Assembly (NCBI GenBank): GCA_964034945.1
Contig: OZ035963.1
Location: 46,681,532 to 46,745,531 of the forward strand
Source of the DNA: Chrysopilus asiliformis
Lineage: Eukaryota > Arthropoda > Insecta > Diptera > Rhagionidae
Reading direction: 5' to 3'
Length of the DNA stretch: 64,000 nucleotides
Positions within the stretch are counted from its first letter, which is position 1; the number at the start of each line of letters is the position of its first letter. Made by a program: the position numbers and the translations under genes. Shown piece after piece: positions 33,072 through 44,322 of the stretch. The notes under the pieces were generated by a model. It was not told the origin of the DNA and searched no databases. It saw only the letters and a list, made by a program, of their open reading frames with translations.

Positions 33072-33894
33072 GCAGCGGTACTGTAATTGCCAAGTGAGAA
33101 ACATTTTTGTGTGAGAAAACCGAATGAGTGAGTTTTCTCATTATATGGTATTGTGAGAACAAATACATGAGAATTCTACGGTGAAATTTCTCACCTCAAA
33201 ATGTCAAAAAATCCGCCACTTATTTTGGACGTGGAAACGAAAAGTGAGTTTATTTGGGCGAAGTAAATGAAAGCTAAAGTGGTTAGTTTTAATGTTATTT
33301 CTTTTATTCGAGATTAATAAAAATTGCATTCCACATATATATTAGTAGAAGAAATTAATTACCAATCAGAGAGAAGCTGTTGTAAATGTTATATGTGACA
33401 AACCCGATTTTACGAAATCGCGCTTTGGAGACAACGTCGGAAAGCCCTCTAAGGCTCAAAAATGGGAGAATTTAACTTCACTATTGAATGGTATAATTTT
33501 GCGGAAAACCATATAGCCCGATTAATTGGTTCTTCGGTATATCGGAAGGATTCTTCTTGTTGTGCTATTTTTTGTCGTCGGATGTAATCAAAAGTGGAAA
33601 AAAATGCTGAAACACCACACTTAGATCTAGAGAATCCTTTATATTGTTTATAATACAAAAAAAATGTAACCACCTTGCTTGAATTCAGTTTAAATTTGCA
33701 AAACAACAACCAAAAACAAGTTTGACATTTAAATTTCTCATATTCTGTAATGGATTTGTATTAAGTATGTACTAGATTCCACTTGGTAAATCACAATACC
33801 GAATTGTTCAAAGGTGAAATAGAAACGATTAGGCGAGAAATCTCACTCGTGAGTTTTTCCACCTCGTTTCAGACCTTAATCACAATACCGCTGC
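33072..33894. mobile_element. Possible TIR element between ~34-bp direct repeats
   Basis: Inverted ends GCAGCGGTACTGTAATT and GCAGCGGTATTGTGATT. Outside them lie direct repeats of 'caccgaatgaaaaactcact' type ending 'ggaatccac' (33030-33063 and 33921-33955). Inside, 'gtgagaaa' and 'gagtgagtttt' motifs recur near both ends. The direct repeats are too long for a normal target duplication and too similar to ignore. Confidence 0.5.
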
Positions 33895-33955
33895 AGAAAT
33901 AAGGAAAACTCATCAAAACCCAAACTCACCGAACGAAAAATTCACTGGAATCCAC

Positions 33956-34052
33956 CAAAAATAATAAAATATTTTTAATATAATAAATAATAATATAATA
34001 AAAATAATAATATAATAAAAATAATAATATAATAAAAATAATAATAAAATAT
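33956..34052. repeat. (AAT/ATAA) microsatellite
   Basis: 'aataataatataataaaaat' recurs several times with small changes. The minus-strand frame over it gives only Y/I/F runs. Confidence 0.95.
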
Positions 34053-34796
34053 TTATATACAACCCGAGTTTTCTTGTCCATGAGTTTTGGAGTTTTCCTT
34101 TCGATGGCTTTTATTTCAGAGAGTTTTTTTCGGTCAATTTTCCTTTCAGTCAGGGTATTCACAGTCGTCTTTTAAATTGCGAGTAATTTTACCGCTCGGT
34201 AATTCAGTCAAATTTAACAGATTTTTACCGAGACGGTAATTTGGTTCATGTAAAAATGAATTACCGGATTCGGTAATTGTAGACATGCCTTGAGTCGTGT
34301 TTTTCGGTCCGGGTATTCGGTATCAAGAATCAACCGCGATGTGGCGCTAGTAATGTGCCAAAATATGGCGCTAGTAATGTTTTTAGTTGTCAAATTTTCT
34401 CGCTGGTTTTTTTGTTAATCTCATCGGACTGCAATTTTTTTCAATTTTGATAGCCGTTGCCACAATAGAAATTCAAAAGAATACATCAAACATGGATTTA
34501 AAGGTATGTGACATATTTTACAATCAAATTCGCCGGACACAAACATGAAAAAAAATCTGATGTGAACATGATTTTCTTATACAAAATCAACGTTTTTGCG
34601 CCATTTACGAGTACACTATAACCCGACGAACAAAATATTAGTTTATATAAAAAAAGTGAATAACGGTAAAATATAACGGATGACAGTAAAAAACAAAATT
34701 GTGGCAAACATTATTCTCTTCAATTCATTTCATACAAGCAACCACCAAAACCTATTAGTTTTCAAGAGAATGACAAAAAACTGGCTTCTTTTTAAA

Positions 34797-34904
34797 TAAC
34801 GGCATATCTCGATAACGGCATATCTCGATAATGGCATATCTCGATAACGGCATATATCGATAACGGCATATCTCGATAACGGCATATTTCGATAACGGCT
34901 TGGA
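34797..34904. repeat. 16-bp tandem repeat, ~7 copies
   Basis: 'ataacggcatatctcg' repeats seven times with one or two changes each. The matching place in copy 1 (about 3710-3745) has a single 'ataacggtttatctcgataa', so the expansion is specific to this copy. Confidence 0.9.
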
Positions 34905-34971
34905 ATATAAAGTTCTGATGAAACACAAAAATATACGAAATTTTATCGTCTCCAACTTTCGTTATACATAA

Positions 34972-35584
34972 AGGTACGGTTTCGTTGGCAGCTACCGACG
35001 GCGGCCGCTGACAGCTAGCTGTTGACAGCCGCCGTTGAAAATGACTGCTCTTGTGGCAGAACCATGTTGGCGGTTTCGTTCACGCTGTCCGACAGCTCGT
35101 CAGCGGCTGTTGACAGCTAGCTGTTGCCGTTCGACTGCTTTTGAACCAGTCTAGCGGCGTTATCGAAGCTGTCCATTCGATTTTTTCACAAGTGAAATTT
35201 CCACATTTAAGATAATTCTTATATTGTGAGTGACTATATACTTTATTTCTGCAAAAGAGTAGTAACTTTTTCATCAGAATTGTTTAAATGGCCATTTATT
35301 AGCAGATTAAAGCATCCTTCTTCTTCACGAGATTCAAAAATACTGTTTATAGGCTGCCTTTTATTTAATAGTATTAATCTAAGAAATTCTTCTTCTTCCT
35401 CCGCTTCAGTTAAAAGAATTTTCACCAAATCCATTTTTATTTTAAATTTACTTGCGCACTTAGATTTGACTTTGAACAACTGTTCAACGGCTGCAACCAA
35501 AACAGTTAACGGCGCCGTCCAACAGCTGCCGTCGACACCCGCCGTCGACGGCTGCCGTCAACAGCGCCCAACGAAAACGTACCT
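34972..35584 (-). mobile_element. PIF/Harbinger-like non-autonomous element, TAA-flanked
   Basis: Ends AGGTACGGTTTCGTTGG and the inverse of AGGTACGTTTTCGTTGG, flanked by TAA (34969-34971, 35585-35587). The empty site is family B copy 1 ('gtcatacttaaggccactaa', 3788). The sub-terminal parts are G+C-rich with CTGACAGCTAGCTGTTGACA and GCCGTCGACGGC symmetrical motifs. It holds a fragment of a Harbinger-type protein. Confidence 0.85.
35243..35500 (-). pseudogene. Harbinger transposase N-terminal fragment
   Basis: An 85-codon frame: after LTEAEEEEEFLRLILLNKR it reads INSIFESREEEGCFNLLING and ends shortly after DEKVTTLLQK. This is the style of the N-terminal exon of insect PIF/Harbinger transposases (acidic run, then R-x-x-x-SREEEGCF and DEKF). 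The catalytic DDE domain is absent, so the element depends on a partner. The family assignment rests on both this protein piece and the TAA duplication. Confidence 0.65.
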
Positions 35585-35773
35585 TAAGACTACTAAGAAA
35601 CGCGTAGTTTAGGAGTAAATAACAAACAACGAAATTGAGATTTTTAAAAAGCCGCCATTTTGGTTATTTCTAGTTGACGGATTTCCACCAAAAAATGATA
35701 AGCTCGCCCCACCAAACATGCCTGTAAAATTTCAGGGCTCTAGCTGTATTAGTTTTAGAGACATTTTCTACAC

Positions 35774-36641
35774 AACTGACAGACTGACAGATTGACAGAC
35801 TGACAGGCTGACAGACTAACAGACTGACAGACTGACAGTCTGACAGACTGACAGACTGACAGACTGACAGACTGACAGACTGACAGACTGACAGACTGAC
35901 AGACTGACAGACTGACAGACTGACAGACTGACAGACTGACAGACTGACAGACTGACAGACTGACAGACTGACAGACTGACAGACTGACAGACTGACAGAC
36001 TGACAGACTGACAGACTGACAGACTGACAGACTGACAGACTGACAGACTGACAGACTGACAGACTGACAGACTGACAGACTGACAGACTGACAGACTGAC
36101 AGACTGACAGACTGACAGACTGACAGACTGACAGACTGACAGACTGACAGACTGACAGACTGACAGACTGACAGACTGACAGACTGACAGACTGACAGAC
36201 TGACAGACTGACAGACTGACAGACTGACAGACTGACAGACTGACAGACTGACAGACTGACAGACTGACAGACTGACAGACTGACAGACTGACAGACTGAC
36301 AGACTGACAGACTGACAGACTGACAGACTGACAGACTGACAGACTGACAGACTGACAGACTGACAGACTGACAGACTGACAGACTGACAGACTGACAGAC
36401 TGACAGACTGACAGACTGACAGACTGACAGACTGACAGACTGACAGACTGACAGACTGACAGACTGACAGACTGACAGACTGACAGACTGACAGACTGAC
36501 AGACTGACAGACTGACAGACTGACAGACTGACAGACTGACAGACTGACAGACTGACAGACTTACAGACTGACAGACTGACAGACTGACAGACTGACAGAC
36601 TGACAGACTTACAGACTGACAGACTGACAGACTGACAGACT
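35774..36641. repeat. (CAGACTGA)n tandem array, 868 bp, ~108 copies
   Basis: An almost pure 8-bp array. Variants are confined to the edges: ATTGACAG, GGCTGACA, ACTAACAG and GTCTGACA within the first 75 bases, and CTTACAG twice in the last 85. The middle, about 700 bp, shows no change I could find. Confidence 0.98.
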
Positions 36642-36735
36642 CGGAAAATATTTTTTAGGCAAAATCAAGAGGGCGAAAATTTTCATGAATGCAATACTTT
36701 ATTATACTATGTATAAGAAAGTAAAAATTTAATCA

Positions 36736-38136
36736 GAACTTGATATTCTTAACTTTGAGGTTTTATTAGAATTTCAGATTTTGCAGCATAACCGGGGCTT
36801 AGTTTGCGTTGCTAGACATTGAGAATATTTTCAACGCGTAACATATGGCTGGACTGAAATGGTTAGTTCTAATTAAGTACTGCTTGGTGCAAACAACACC
36901 ACCAGTCAAGACTGTATACAAAAAATTACTAAAAAATTGAAAAGGGCGGCGGGGTATGAAAATGCTAAAATTACTGTGACGTGTCTCGTGGACAGCCTTT
37001 CCAGCATTCTAACAAAGCAACCATCAGAGCAACCAGCAAAGAACTCTTGAAAATGTTGAATATTACTTGAATGCGAAATCTTAAGGGGGTTAAACTGTAA
37101 CTCAAAGTATACTTCTTTTCTGGTCTAGGATGGCTGTGTACATTGTAGAATTACTAACCAATGATAGCAACTAAATCGAGATGTTAAAGTTGTCGACACC
37201 ATTAAAAATTCATTTCACCATCAATTTGTAATCAATCAAAGTTTAATTGGAAATTCAGTTGAGGATGATAATATTTAATAGAAGGCTATATAACATCTAG
37301 GCTAGAATCAAGAATGTCGATACCCTGGGAAAAAGTACCACAATCAGAGCCAGAACCATAGCCAATGAGAGGGGAAAAAACTAAGTAGCATAAAATCTTA
37401 TGCTTATAAACATTGATTGGATGCCTTGCTGTTGATAGGCTGAGTAATTGATCTCGTTGACATAGTTCTGTTATTAAATGAATTCTATTGATGGTCCAAG
37501 GGCCATTTTGCCCCCTCCCTTATCGTTGCGTCCATGTCGGGAATATTCGTTGGGATTTGAAATCAAAACCTCCATTTATGAAGGGACCGTACTGAAATCA
37601 TATTAGTTTCATTGAAGTTGAAAATACATTGAACCTAATTTTGGTTGAAAAATAGAAGATTTATGAGGTTCAAGGAGGCCTTTTTTTAACTGAAAAAATT
37701 AGGAATTTTATGAATCGTAGTAGAGTATCGATAAATTATTGCAGTAGTTTTTCAATACTTTTCAATTTGAAATATGAAAAGGGTGAACTATGATTTGCAA
37801 CAATTTATCATTTTTGGGACGCGACGCGTCGGCTTATGTGATTTTGCCACCCTTTTTTTTTTTGATCAAAACAAATTACTCGATGTGTTGATTAAATGCG
37901 ATATATGAAGGTTTTTTGTTGAATCTTGCAAATTAATCAAATGGGACACTCAATTCAGCCAATAAAAATTAATAAAACGTCAATTTCCGGCTTGAAATTT
38001 GTTATTGAAAATTCGAAGAAATTTTAAATGAACGGCATTTTACAGGAGAAATGAAATCAGTCATCATTCTGTTGTCAATATTTATTTATGGAATGTAATG
38101 AGCGCGAAAAATTAATAATTATTTTCCTTAACTCTA
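36736..38136. other. No supported feature
   Basis: No domain, array or paired terminal repeat recognised. Confidence 0.5.
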
Positions 38137-38137
38137 A

Positions 38138-38560
38138 TTCTCGTGTGGTGAAACCAAAGGGTATATTAAATTTGCCCTACCGTTTGTAACGCCAAGATCC
38201 CGTTATCACACACAAAAATGAATTACACCAGTGTGTTTAGAATGATCCGTCCGTCTGTCCGTCGTCCGTCTGTCCGTCCGTCCGTCTGTGGCGTGGTTTG
38301 CGGGCGCACGGATTAAGCTAGAGACTTGAAATTTTACGCAGATTCGTTTTTGGCAAAATGCGAGGCTAAGTTCGTTCATGGGCAAAAATGGACCATGATT
38401 CTACATAAAACTCCCATACATCAAAATCCGATTGGAATAAATTTTAAAAAATCGTATTGAAAAGTTTGATTTCAAAGTGAAATTTTGGTACAACTGTTCG
38501 AATTTTGATACGCATATCACCATACGGGTTTTCAATACTTGCCAGATATTTCCCCTCTAT
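38138..38560 (-). repeat. Dispersed repeat family A, copy 2, with internal deletion
   Basis: Begins 'gtgtggtgaaaccaaagggt' and continues 'taccgtttgtaacgccaaga', a CCGTCCGTCTGT tract, 'gcgggcgcacggattaagct', 'atgcgaggctaagttcgtt' and 'catcaaaatccgattggaat'. Relative to the 48.6-kb copy it lacks the segment from 'ttagggggggtacc' to 'aagttatttaggata', a ~100-bp deletion. Confidence 0.8.
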
Positions 38561-41138
38561 CGTATTGAATACATATGTAAAAATTCCCCCAACAGTTGGC
38601 TCAATAACCAAGTTGTTTCGTTTGACTCGTTTGCGTTATGTGCGCTATTGCGCTACTAAAATTTTTATTCGCGTATCAGCGCACATAGCGCAGTATACTG
38701 TATCAACGCAATGGCGCAACGCAGCGCTGCGTTACCCATGTCTACTTTTATCTGTAGTTTATCTATTTTTTTTAGCTGGTTCAATTGTAGGTGAATTTAC
38801 TAATCACTTTTTTCTGTGTTGGAACCCCGTTTTTTACGGTTTTCCAAACATTCTTAATTTTGAATCGAGCGTACCCAAGAACTAATCTTAATTTTCTTGG
38901 GACATACAGGAGTTTTTTAAATTTTTGATTGCCATTTAAGTTATCCGAATACCTACCACAACCAATTTCAAGAGACATAAAATTCCGCCACTCCTTTTTA
39001 ATGAAGCAAAATTGATGTTTAATCGAAAATAACATGCCTTTAAAAAGAATAAATTAAAGGATTTTTATCAACTCACAAAAACTCTTTGAATACAAATATC
39101 TTCCAATAAGTAACTCTTGAAAAATTTAAGAAAAATAAAAGATGAACCACAAGAAGAACATTTGATGGATACATTCTCATCATTTGGTATCCCGACAATC
39201 CTGCAGCAACTCTGCCGATCGAAACAAATGTTTCATTATCGGGACGTGCCCAAAAGAGGATCCAAAGAGAAAAAAAAATTTTTTTTGTTCTGTTGAAAAA
39301 GAAGTGAAAATTGTCGGCCTCACCGTAAGATAACCATCTTTGTGGCATTAATCATAAATCATTGAACTTTAAGTATTAATCGACAGACGGTCCTTAGCCC
39401 TGTGAAGGCCATATCAATTTCTCTTCGTCTTTTTCCTCTTATTCCACTGTGGCAGTAGGTACACACTGCAGGAATTTTGTCTCGAGCCTATTAAAAAAAC
39501 ATTTTTTTATTATTCTATTCGTTTCGTTCATTTTTGTCCGTAACCCTCACAGGGAAAAAAAATCCCATTATTCCTGGCACATGAAAAAGGAAGGCGACAG
39601 CACAAAACCGAATTCCCGTCAACATCCCATTTCCATTGCGTCTTGGCCGTGGCAACGTCTTCGCCCGGGCCCCGATGATTTTTTTTTTGACAATAGCCTC
39701 GTTCAGAATAAAAGTAAAAAAAACGTAAATAACAGCCGAAAGTATTTTATTTTCTTCTCTAGACATCAGACATTCTTCTTCTACTTGTCGTGCCCTTCCT
39801 CCAAAAATTCTTAAACGGGCCATCTTGAGACCATCATCTTTACGAATACAACACATCATAAACACATATGCGAGTGAAACTGGTTTCCGAAACTAAACTA
39901 AGGTCTCATATTACTTTAGACATGATGAGGTCTTTTCCCTTTCGATGAAATCCTGTTAATCCCCAGAGGAGGAACAAAAAACCATCAGGCCCTGCGTTCC
40001 TCAATGAAATTCATTATGCAAAAAACAAGAGACCACAGTGTTCTATTGACCAAACGTAAAAGAAAATGTTAATTTTTTTTTGGTTTTTGGCTTGAAAGAA
40101 AACCGCCTCGTCTCCGCCAAACTTCCAAGTCTTAAGCGACCTTTCAGATCACAATATACGCACATGTTCCGACACACATGATCATCTTTGAAATGCCTGT
40201 GAAGACGAAATCGTTTGAAGTGGTTAAGATTTGGAAGAAGAGGTCGAAATGTGGCTTGTTGGCCTGCACAACCAGTTTCCCAAATTGGTCCAGGGGGCAC
40301 ATATAGATGGGTCTCAGTTGGCGTTTGATCGCGATATTTGGTGCTCCATTGAAATTAGGTTGTGGTCAATGTGGGTCTCCGATGTCATTCTCACTTTTCT
40401 CCATGGAACTCGAATTGGACCTGAAGCTGTCCACGATTTCGGTAAAAGGCAAGACCGGATTCGCAATCGAATCTGACCTCTATAAGAAATCTGGTTTTTT
40501 TATGGGTTTTTTTTTATTGGAATTGGACTTTTACGGTTACGGATTTGTGATTTGCCTGTGTGTCACTCATGAATATCAAATGAAATTGCAAGTGATTTTT
40601 GGGATGATATCTTAAGGAGTTTTTTAACGATTCGATTAGCGGATTTTTTTATGGGTTTTATCACTTGAATGATGACTGGAATCGATCCATTTGTAATTTC
40701 TCCATTAATATTTTGGAAAATGTTTATTTTCTGGTAGTATTTTATAGTGACGTAGGTATTTTTTATACCCTATGTGATGATGGTGAAAGCATAAATTGAA
40801 TATAATAGTTTTGCTAAACCATTTGAAACGCATGAAAGTACTAGTCGGCATAAAGTGCGTGTGTTTAAAGTCATATACAAATTTGTATTTTGCGTTATCG
40901 TCTGTCTCTCTGTCCGTTGACACGAGCTAAAAGAACTATATAGGAAATTGCTTCCAAAACTGAAATGCACACCATAATTCTGCTAATGTGTGAACGGGTT
41001 GTTATTCTAATTTTGTATTCTAACATCCCAAAGTTTTTTCCAGGAGCTGGTCCTTACCCCATTCTGTCACACAGCTGTTTTCTTTTTCGTAAAAAGTAAG
41101 GTCTAGTTCAGACAGAACTAGAGATCGCAGTGACCACA
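38561..41138. other. No supported feature
   Basis: Open frames up to 126 codons occur on both strands (for example 38505-38885 plus, 39449-39814 plus, 39515-39865 minus). They overlap each other and have no recognisable domain. 40.1-40.5 kb is less A+T-rich than the surroundings. Confidence 0.4.
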
Positions 41139-41600
41139 AGGTTAAAATTATTGGACTAAAGCCCAATTCAGACTAACGATTGTGATTACGATTACGATTG
41201 AGCTTCCTCGATCAATGAGATCAAAGCTTTCATGTCCCTATCTTTGAAAGCTTTGACCTCATTGATCGAGGAAGCTCAATCGTAATCGTAATAGTAATCA
41301 TAATCGTAATCGCAATCGCGATCGTTAGTCTGAATTGGGCTTAACTATTAACGCCAGTTCCAGAATTCGACATTTTTTAATACTTTTTCTATTAAATTTC
41401 AATCCTCTCAAATTATTAACTAGATTTGTTAATAAAATTCGTATTATTTTTCAATATTTTTTTAAAATTTCTCCTTCCGTTATAATTAGCATATCGTCTA
41501 TGACATCCGAGTATATAAGGCGAAAGAGAAGTATTAAAAAAACGGAGGTGTTAAAAAAATCACTTGCCTTTTTCAATAAATAATATTTTAATACCAATAT
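41139..41600. repeat. Dispersed repeat family D, copy 1, with nested TAA MITE
   Basis: 'aggttaaaattattggacta', then after the MITE 'ccagttccagaattcgacat', 'attaaatttcaatcctctca', 'cgtattatttttcaatattt', 'ttccttccgttataattagc' and 'aaacggaggtgttaaaaaaa'. The same blocks lie at 48005-48150 and 54290-54485. Confidence 0.75.
41160..41341. mobile_element. TAA-flanked foldback MITE
   Basis: Ends AGCCCAATTCAGACTAACGA inverted; arms of about 85 bp around 'catgtccctat'. Flanked by TAA (41157-41159, 41342-41344). The empty site is family D at 48.02 kb: 'ttggactaatttttaatcct'. Right-arm 'cgtaatcgtaatagtaatca' shows extra ATCGTA steps relative to the left arm. Confidence 0.9.
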
Positions 41601-41604
41601 TAAA

Positions 41605-41770
41605 TTTGAATAAAAACAGTATTTAAAGCGCAAAACACAATTGACACAACACAACATTTACGGCGGCATTTCAGATTTTTAACTCATAGCACCCTATGCT
41701 TCTGAATACAATCAATCCGACCAACTTTGTCGTCGTAAAAAGTTGAATCGAATTTAACTTTTGTCGGTCA
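41605..41770. repeat. Relic of the 32240-type MITE family
   Basis: 'acacaacacaacatttacgg', 'gcatttcagatttttaactc' and 'ccaactttgtcgtcg' parallel 'cgacacaacatttatggcga', 'cattttagattttaaactca' and 'acaactttgtggcc' of the MITE at 32240. The ends are eroded. Confidence 0.5.
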
Positions 41771-41949
41771 GCTCGCCGACAAATATTCATGGTTGATCCA
41801 AAAAGAAATCTTATGGAGACGTCATAAAATCTAAATTTCGTCACCCAAGAGAAAATTAAAGAAACTATTAGGAAATATAGTTCGTGTGCTGTTTTGCTTA
41901 GATTCACATTCCAATTATGTATGATAATTGGTAACAAAAGAAAATAATA

Positions 41950-42510
41950 CAGGGTGGGCCAGAATAGACGCAGGGGTTTGAAGTCTTTATAACTTTTTTT
42001 TATTTTTATTTTTTTAATTTTGTTTCAGCATTTTGTTAAGAAGACTTGGGCAATTTAAAATGGACCTGTACACAATAGAACAACGAACCGGTGGGCGGTG
42101 GGCTCAATGGCTCTTTTACGGGACATGTTTGGCGGACGCATTATTTCGAAAAGTTGCGATTTCAATTGGCCTCCGCGTTCACCTGATCTAGCGACTCCAG
42201 ATTGTTTCCTTTGGAGACATTTGAAAGAAAAGGTGTACGTCAACAAGCCAACAACCATCAGCCAATTGAAAACCAACATTTGCAGTGAAATCGAGGCCAT
42301 AACACGAAAGGTTATAGAAAATGTCTTGGAAAGAGCACGGATTTGCGAAGCAGAAAATGGCCACCACTTGCGGGATATAATTTTCCATGTTTAAACCAAA
42401 AATATTCCCCATCAATCAACTACATGTATTTGAAAAAAAAATTATAGGTTTCGCTAAAATAAAAAATTTATAAAGAATTCAAACCCCCGCGTCTATTCTG
42501 GCCCACCCTG
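41950..42510 (+). mobile_element. Tc1/mariner-superfamily element, internally deleted, TA-flanked
   Basis: Inverted ends CAGGGTGGGCCAGAATAGAC (left) and the same inverted at the right, extending to 'gcgggggtttgaa', about 33 bp. TA on each side (41948-41949, 42511-42512). 561 bp. The transposase is reduced to its first residues and its C-terminal third. Confidence 0.92.
42060..42394 (+). pseudogene. Tc1/mariner-type transposase, deleted
   Basis: Starts MDLYTIEQR, the N-terminus of this transposase type, then a deletion and frame change. From about 42110 the frame reads LLRDMFGGRIISKSCDFNWP, PRSPDLATPDCFLWRHLKEK, VYVNKPTTISQLKTNI and ends ENGHHLRDIIFHV. The third catalytic Asp is in TPDCFLW. 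The central domain with the first two catalytic residues is missing. A separate fragment with a first-Asp block of this kind is at 54486-54735. Confidence 0.9.
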
Positions 42511-42627
42511 TATGTGGCTCACCGTCCGACTGTCAAAATCAAATGAAAAGCAAATGACGTTTAGCAGTCTGAGTTGAGCGGTCGAGATTGGTTCCGTTTA
42601 GAAAAATCGCCATTTTGAGTGTCTTTA

Positions 42628-43843
42628 AGCTAGCATCAGAAGAGCACATAAAACCGTCACACGTGTGATAACTAACGTAATTTTGACGTCACAAAATTGT
42701 CACACCAGTTTACACCGTCTGATAACTTAAATTGTGACAGAATTTGTGTTTACACACCGTGTGATAACCTGTGTTACGACAATTTTTTTGACGTGTGTGA
42801 AATGAATTTTGCCTCCGTCTGATAACCCTGTGTAAAACGTGGTATGTGTGATGACATTTTTCGGCCTGTGTTAAGACTGTGTGTAAATGTCCCAATGTGA
42901 ATATCTTAAAAACGGTGCATCTTATCAAAAAAGTGCAAAGATAAAAGTTGTTTAGGATATGATTCTACATAAAACTCCCATGCATCAAAATCCGATTCGG
43001 AGAATTTTTAAAAAATCTTATTGAAAAGTTTGACTTCAAACTGGAATTTTGATACAACTGTTCATTGTTCAATTAAACTTCAAATAATGCCATATCACCA
43101 AACGGGTTTTCAATTATAGCTTTTGTTATGTTTCTATCTGCGACTTCACCAATTGTTAGCAAATTATCGAATTGACCGACCGACATCCGTACGAAATTCC
43201 GATACAATTCGGGTTCTTCAGAGCACAATTCCACCATCAATTTGGCAAAGAAACCCTCTTTCTCGCGACGCTACACCCAATCCTTTGTCCAACAACTGCG
43301 CTTTCGAGCCATTGACTCGTCGTCGTCGTCGTCGTCACTGCTTTGCAAAATATAGGCTGCCAAAATCGCCATATCCATCATCTCCTCATATTTTCTTTTT
43401 GACATTCTAATTTAATTTGTTTTTTCTTCACAAATTGAAAATAGCGCACAATTGCTTGTCAAAATGACCGAGGAAAGTACACAAAATGTCAGAGAGCTAT
43501 CACACCGTCTGATAGTAAATCAGTGTGTCAGACGATTTCGACTGCTGTCACACGTCTTTCATCATCACACCTTTTGAGGCGTTTCACTCCGTCTGATAAC
43601 TACTCAATCTGCGTCACTCAGTGTGTAATTGTGTGACAAAATTTCGTGTGAAGCCTAGCGTCGTTAACACGTTTTAGGACAAAAATCCGATTGTGTGGAA
43701 AAAAATTTCACACCGTCTGATAGCAACACTTTTCAAGTGTAAGGACGTGTCGTGTCAGATGTGTGTGAAATATGTGTTGAGTTTTTTTCGTGACGTCAGT
43801 CATCACACGTGTGACGGTTTTGTGTGCTCGTCTGATGCTAGCT
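42628..43843. mobile_element. 1.2-kb TTA-flanked TIR element with CACACCGTCTGATA repeats
   Basis: Ends AGCTAGCATCAGA and TCTGATGCTAGCT, then 'cacataaaaccgtcacacgt' against its inverse; TTA on both sides (42625-42627, 43844-43846). The motif CACACCGTCTGATAAC or a close variant recurs at about 42713, 42757, 42814, 43501, 43586 and 43710, concentrated in the two outer thirds. The middle contains a family A piece (42899-43127). No transposase. PIF/Harbinger-like by target. Confidence 0.8.
42899..43127 (-). repeat. Family A fragment captured inside the TTA element
   Basis: 'aatatcttaaaaacggtgca', 'tcttatcaaaaaagtgcaaa', 'gattctacataaaactccca', 'tgatacaactgttcattgtt', 'catatcaccaaacgggtttt' and 'atagcttttgttatgttt' match family A from its middle to its end. 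Confidence 0.85.
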
Positions 43844-43915
43844 TTAGAGTTGAGACTTGTGTCTTCCAGAGGGCTCGAGTATCGGTCGTGATCCCGATTG
43901 TAAAAGCCAGATTTA

Positions 43916-44080
43916 GGCCCGCCGTACACTTGAACTAACTTAGCTCAGCTATGTGTCTGTTTAGACGTCGACGTTTAGCGGTTCATATTATCCTCACTTT
44001 GATACGTGACGAAACACGCCACGTTAATTATCTAAACAGGCACATAGCTGAGCTAACTTAGCTTAAGTGTACGGCGGGCC
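43916..44080. mobile_element. TTA-flanked MITE with GGCCCGCCGTACACTT ends
   Basis: Ends GGCCCGCCGTACACTTGAAC and the inverse of GGCCCGCCGTACACTTAAGC, extending through 'tagctcagctatgtg' and 'tgtttaga'. TTA flanks at 43913-43915 and 44081-44083. 165 bp. Confidence 0.88.
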
Positions 44081-44274
44081 TTAACCTGTCGCCGCTTTCA
44101 TGGCGCACATGGTTTTATTTAGAAAAAATGAAATAATATAAATTAACGTCAGCTGGTTGGATTACAGACATGGCCATATAGTTTAACTGGGCCGACCTAA
44201 TATAAACACAAAAAATGACGTTTAGAACAACAAAATGTGCGCAATTGTATATGGAGGGCGACATTGTCGCCGTA

Positions 44275-44322
44275 ATCTATCACCGTAAATGTTGTGTCGG
44301 GCCAATTGTATTCCGGCAGTTA
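44275..44322. repeat. Terminal fragment of the 32240-type MITE family
   Basis: 'tcaccgtaaatgttgtgtcg' plus 'ggccaattgtattccgg' is the right end of that family. The left partner is not evident. Confidence 0.65.

Larger units (their letters stand above)
34650..36735. repeat. Dispersed repeat family B, copy 2, with insertion and expanded array
   Basis: Collinear with 3540-4400: 'gaataacggtaaaatataac', 'attagttttcaagagaatga', then 'aaacgcgtagttt', 'gccgccattttgg', 'gcctgtaaaatttca' and 'gaatgcaatactttattata'. The Harbinger-like element at 34972-35584 splits it; the tandem array at 35774-36641 sits where copy 1 has a 293-bp array. Confidence 0.75.

Noticed and set aside
33926..34162. 78-codon minus-strand frame
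   Set aside because: Most of it is the A+T microsatellite translated as Y/I/F runs.
35774..36641. CRISPR-like regular spacing
   Set aside because: The array is a pure 8-bp tandem repeat without distinct spacers, in a eukaryotic context.
39449..39865. Overlapping frames of 121 and 116 codons on opposite strands
   Set aside because: Neither has a domain; overlap on both strands indicates low stop density rather than coding.
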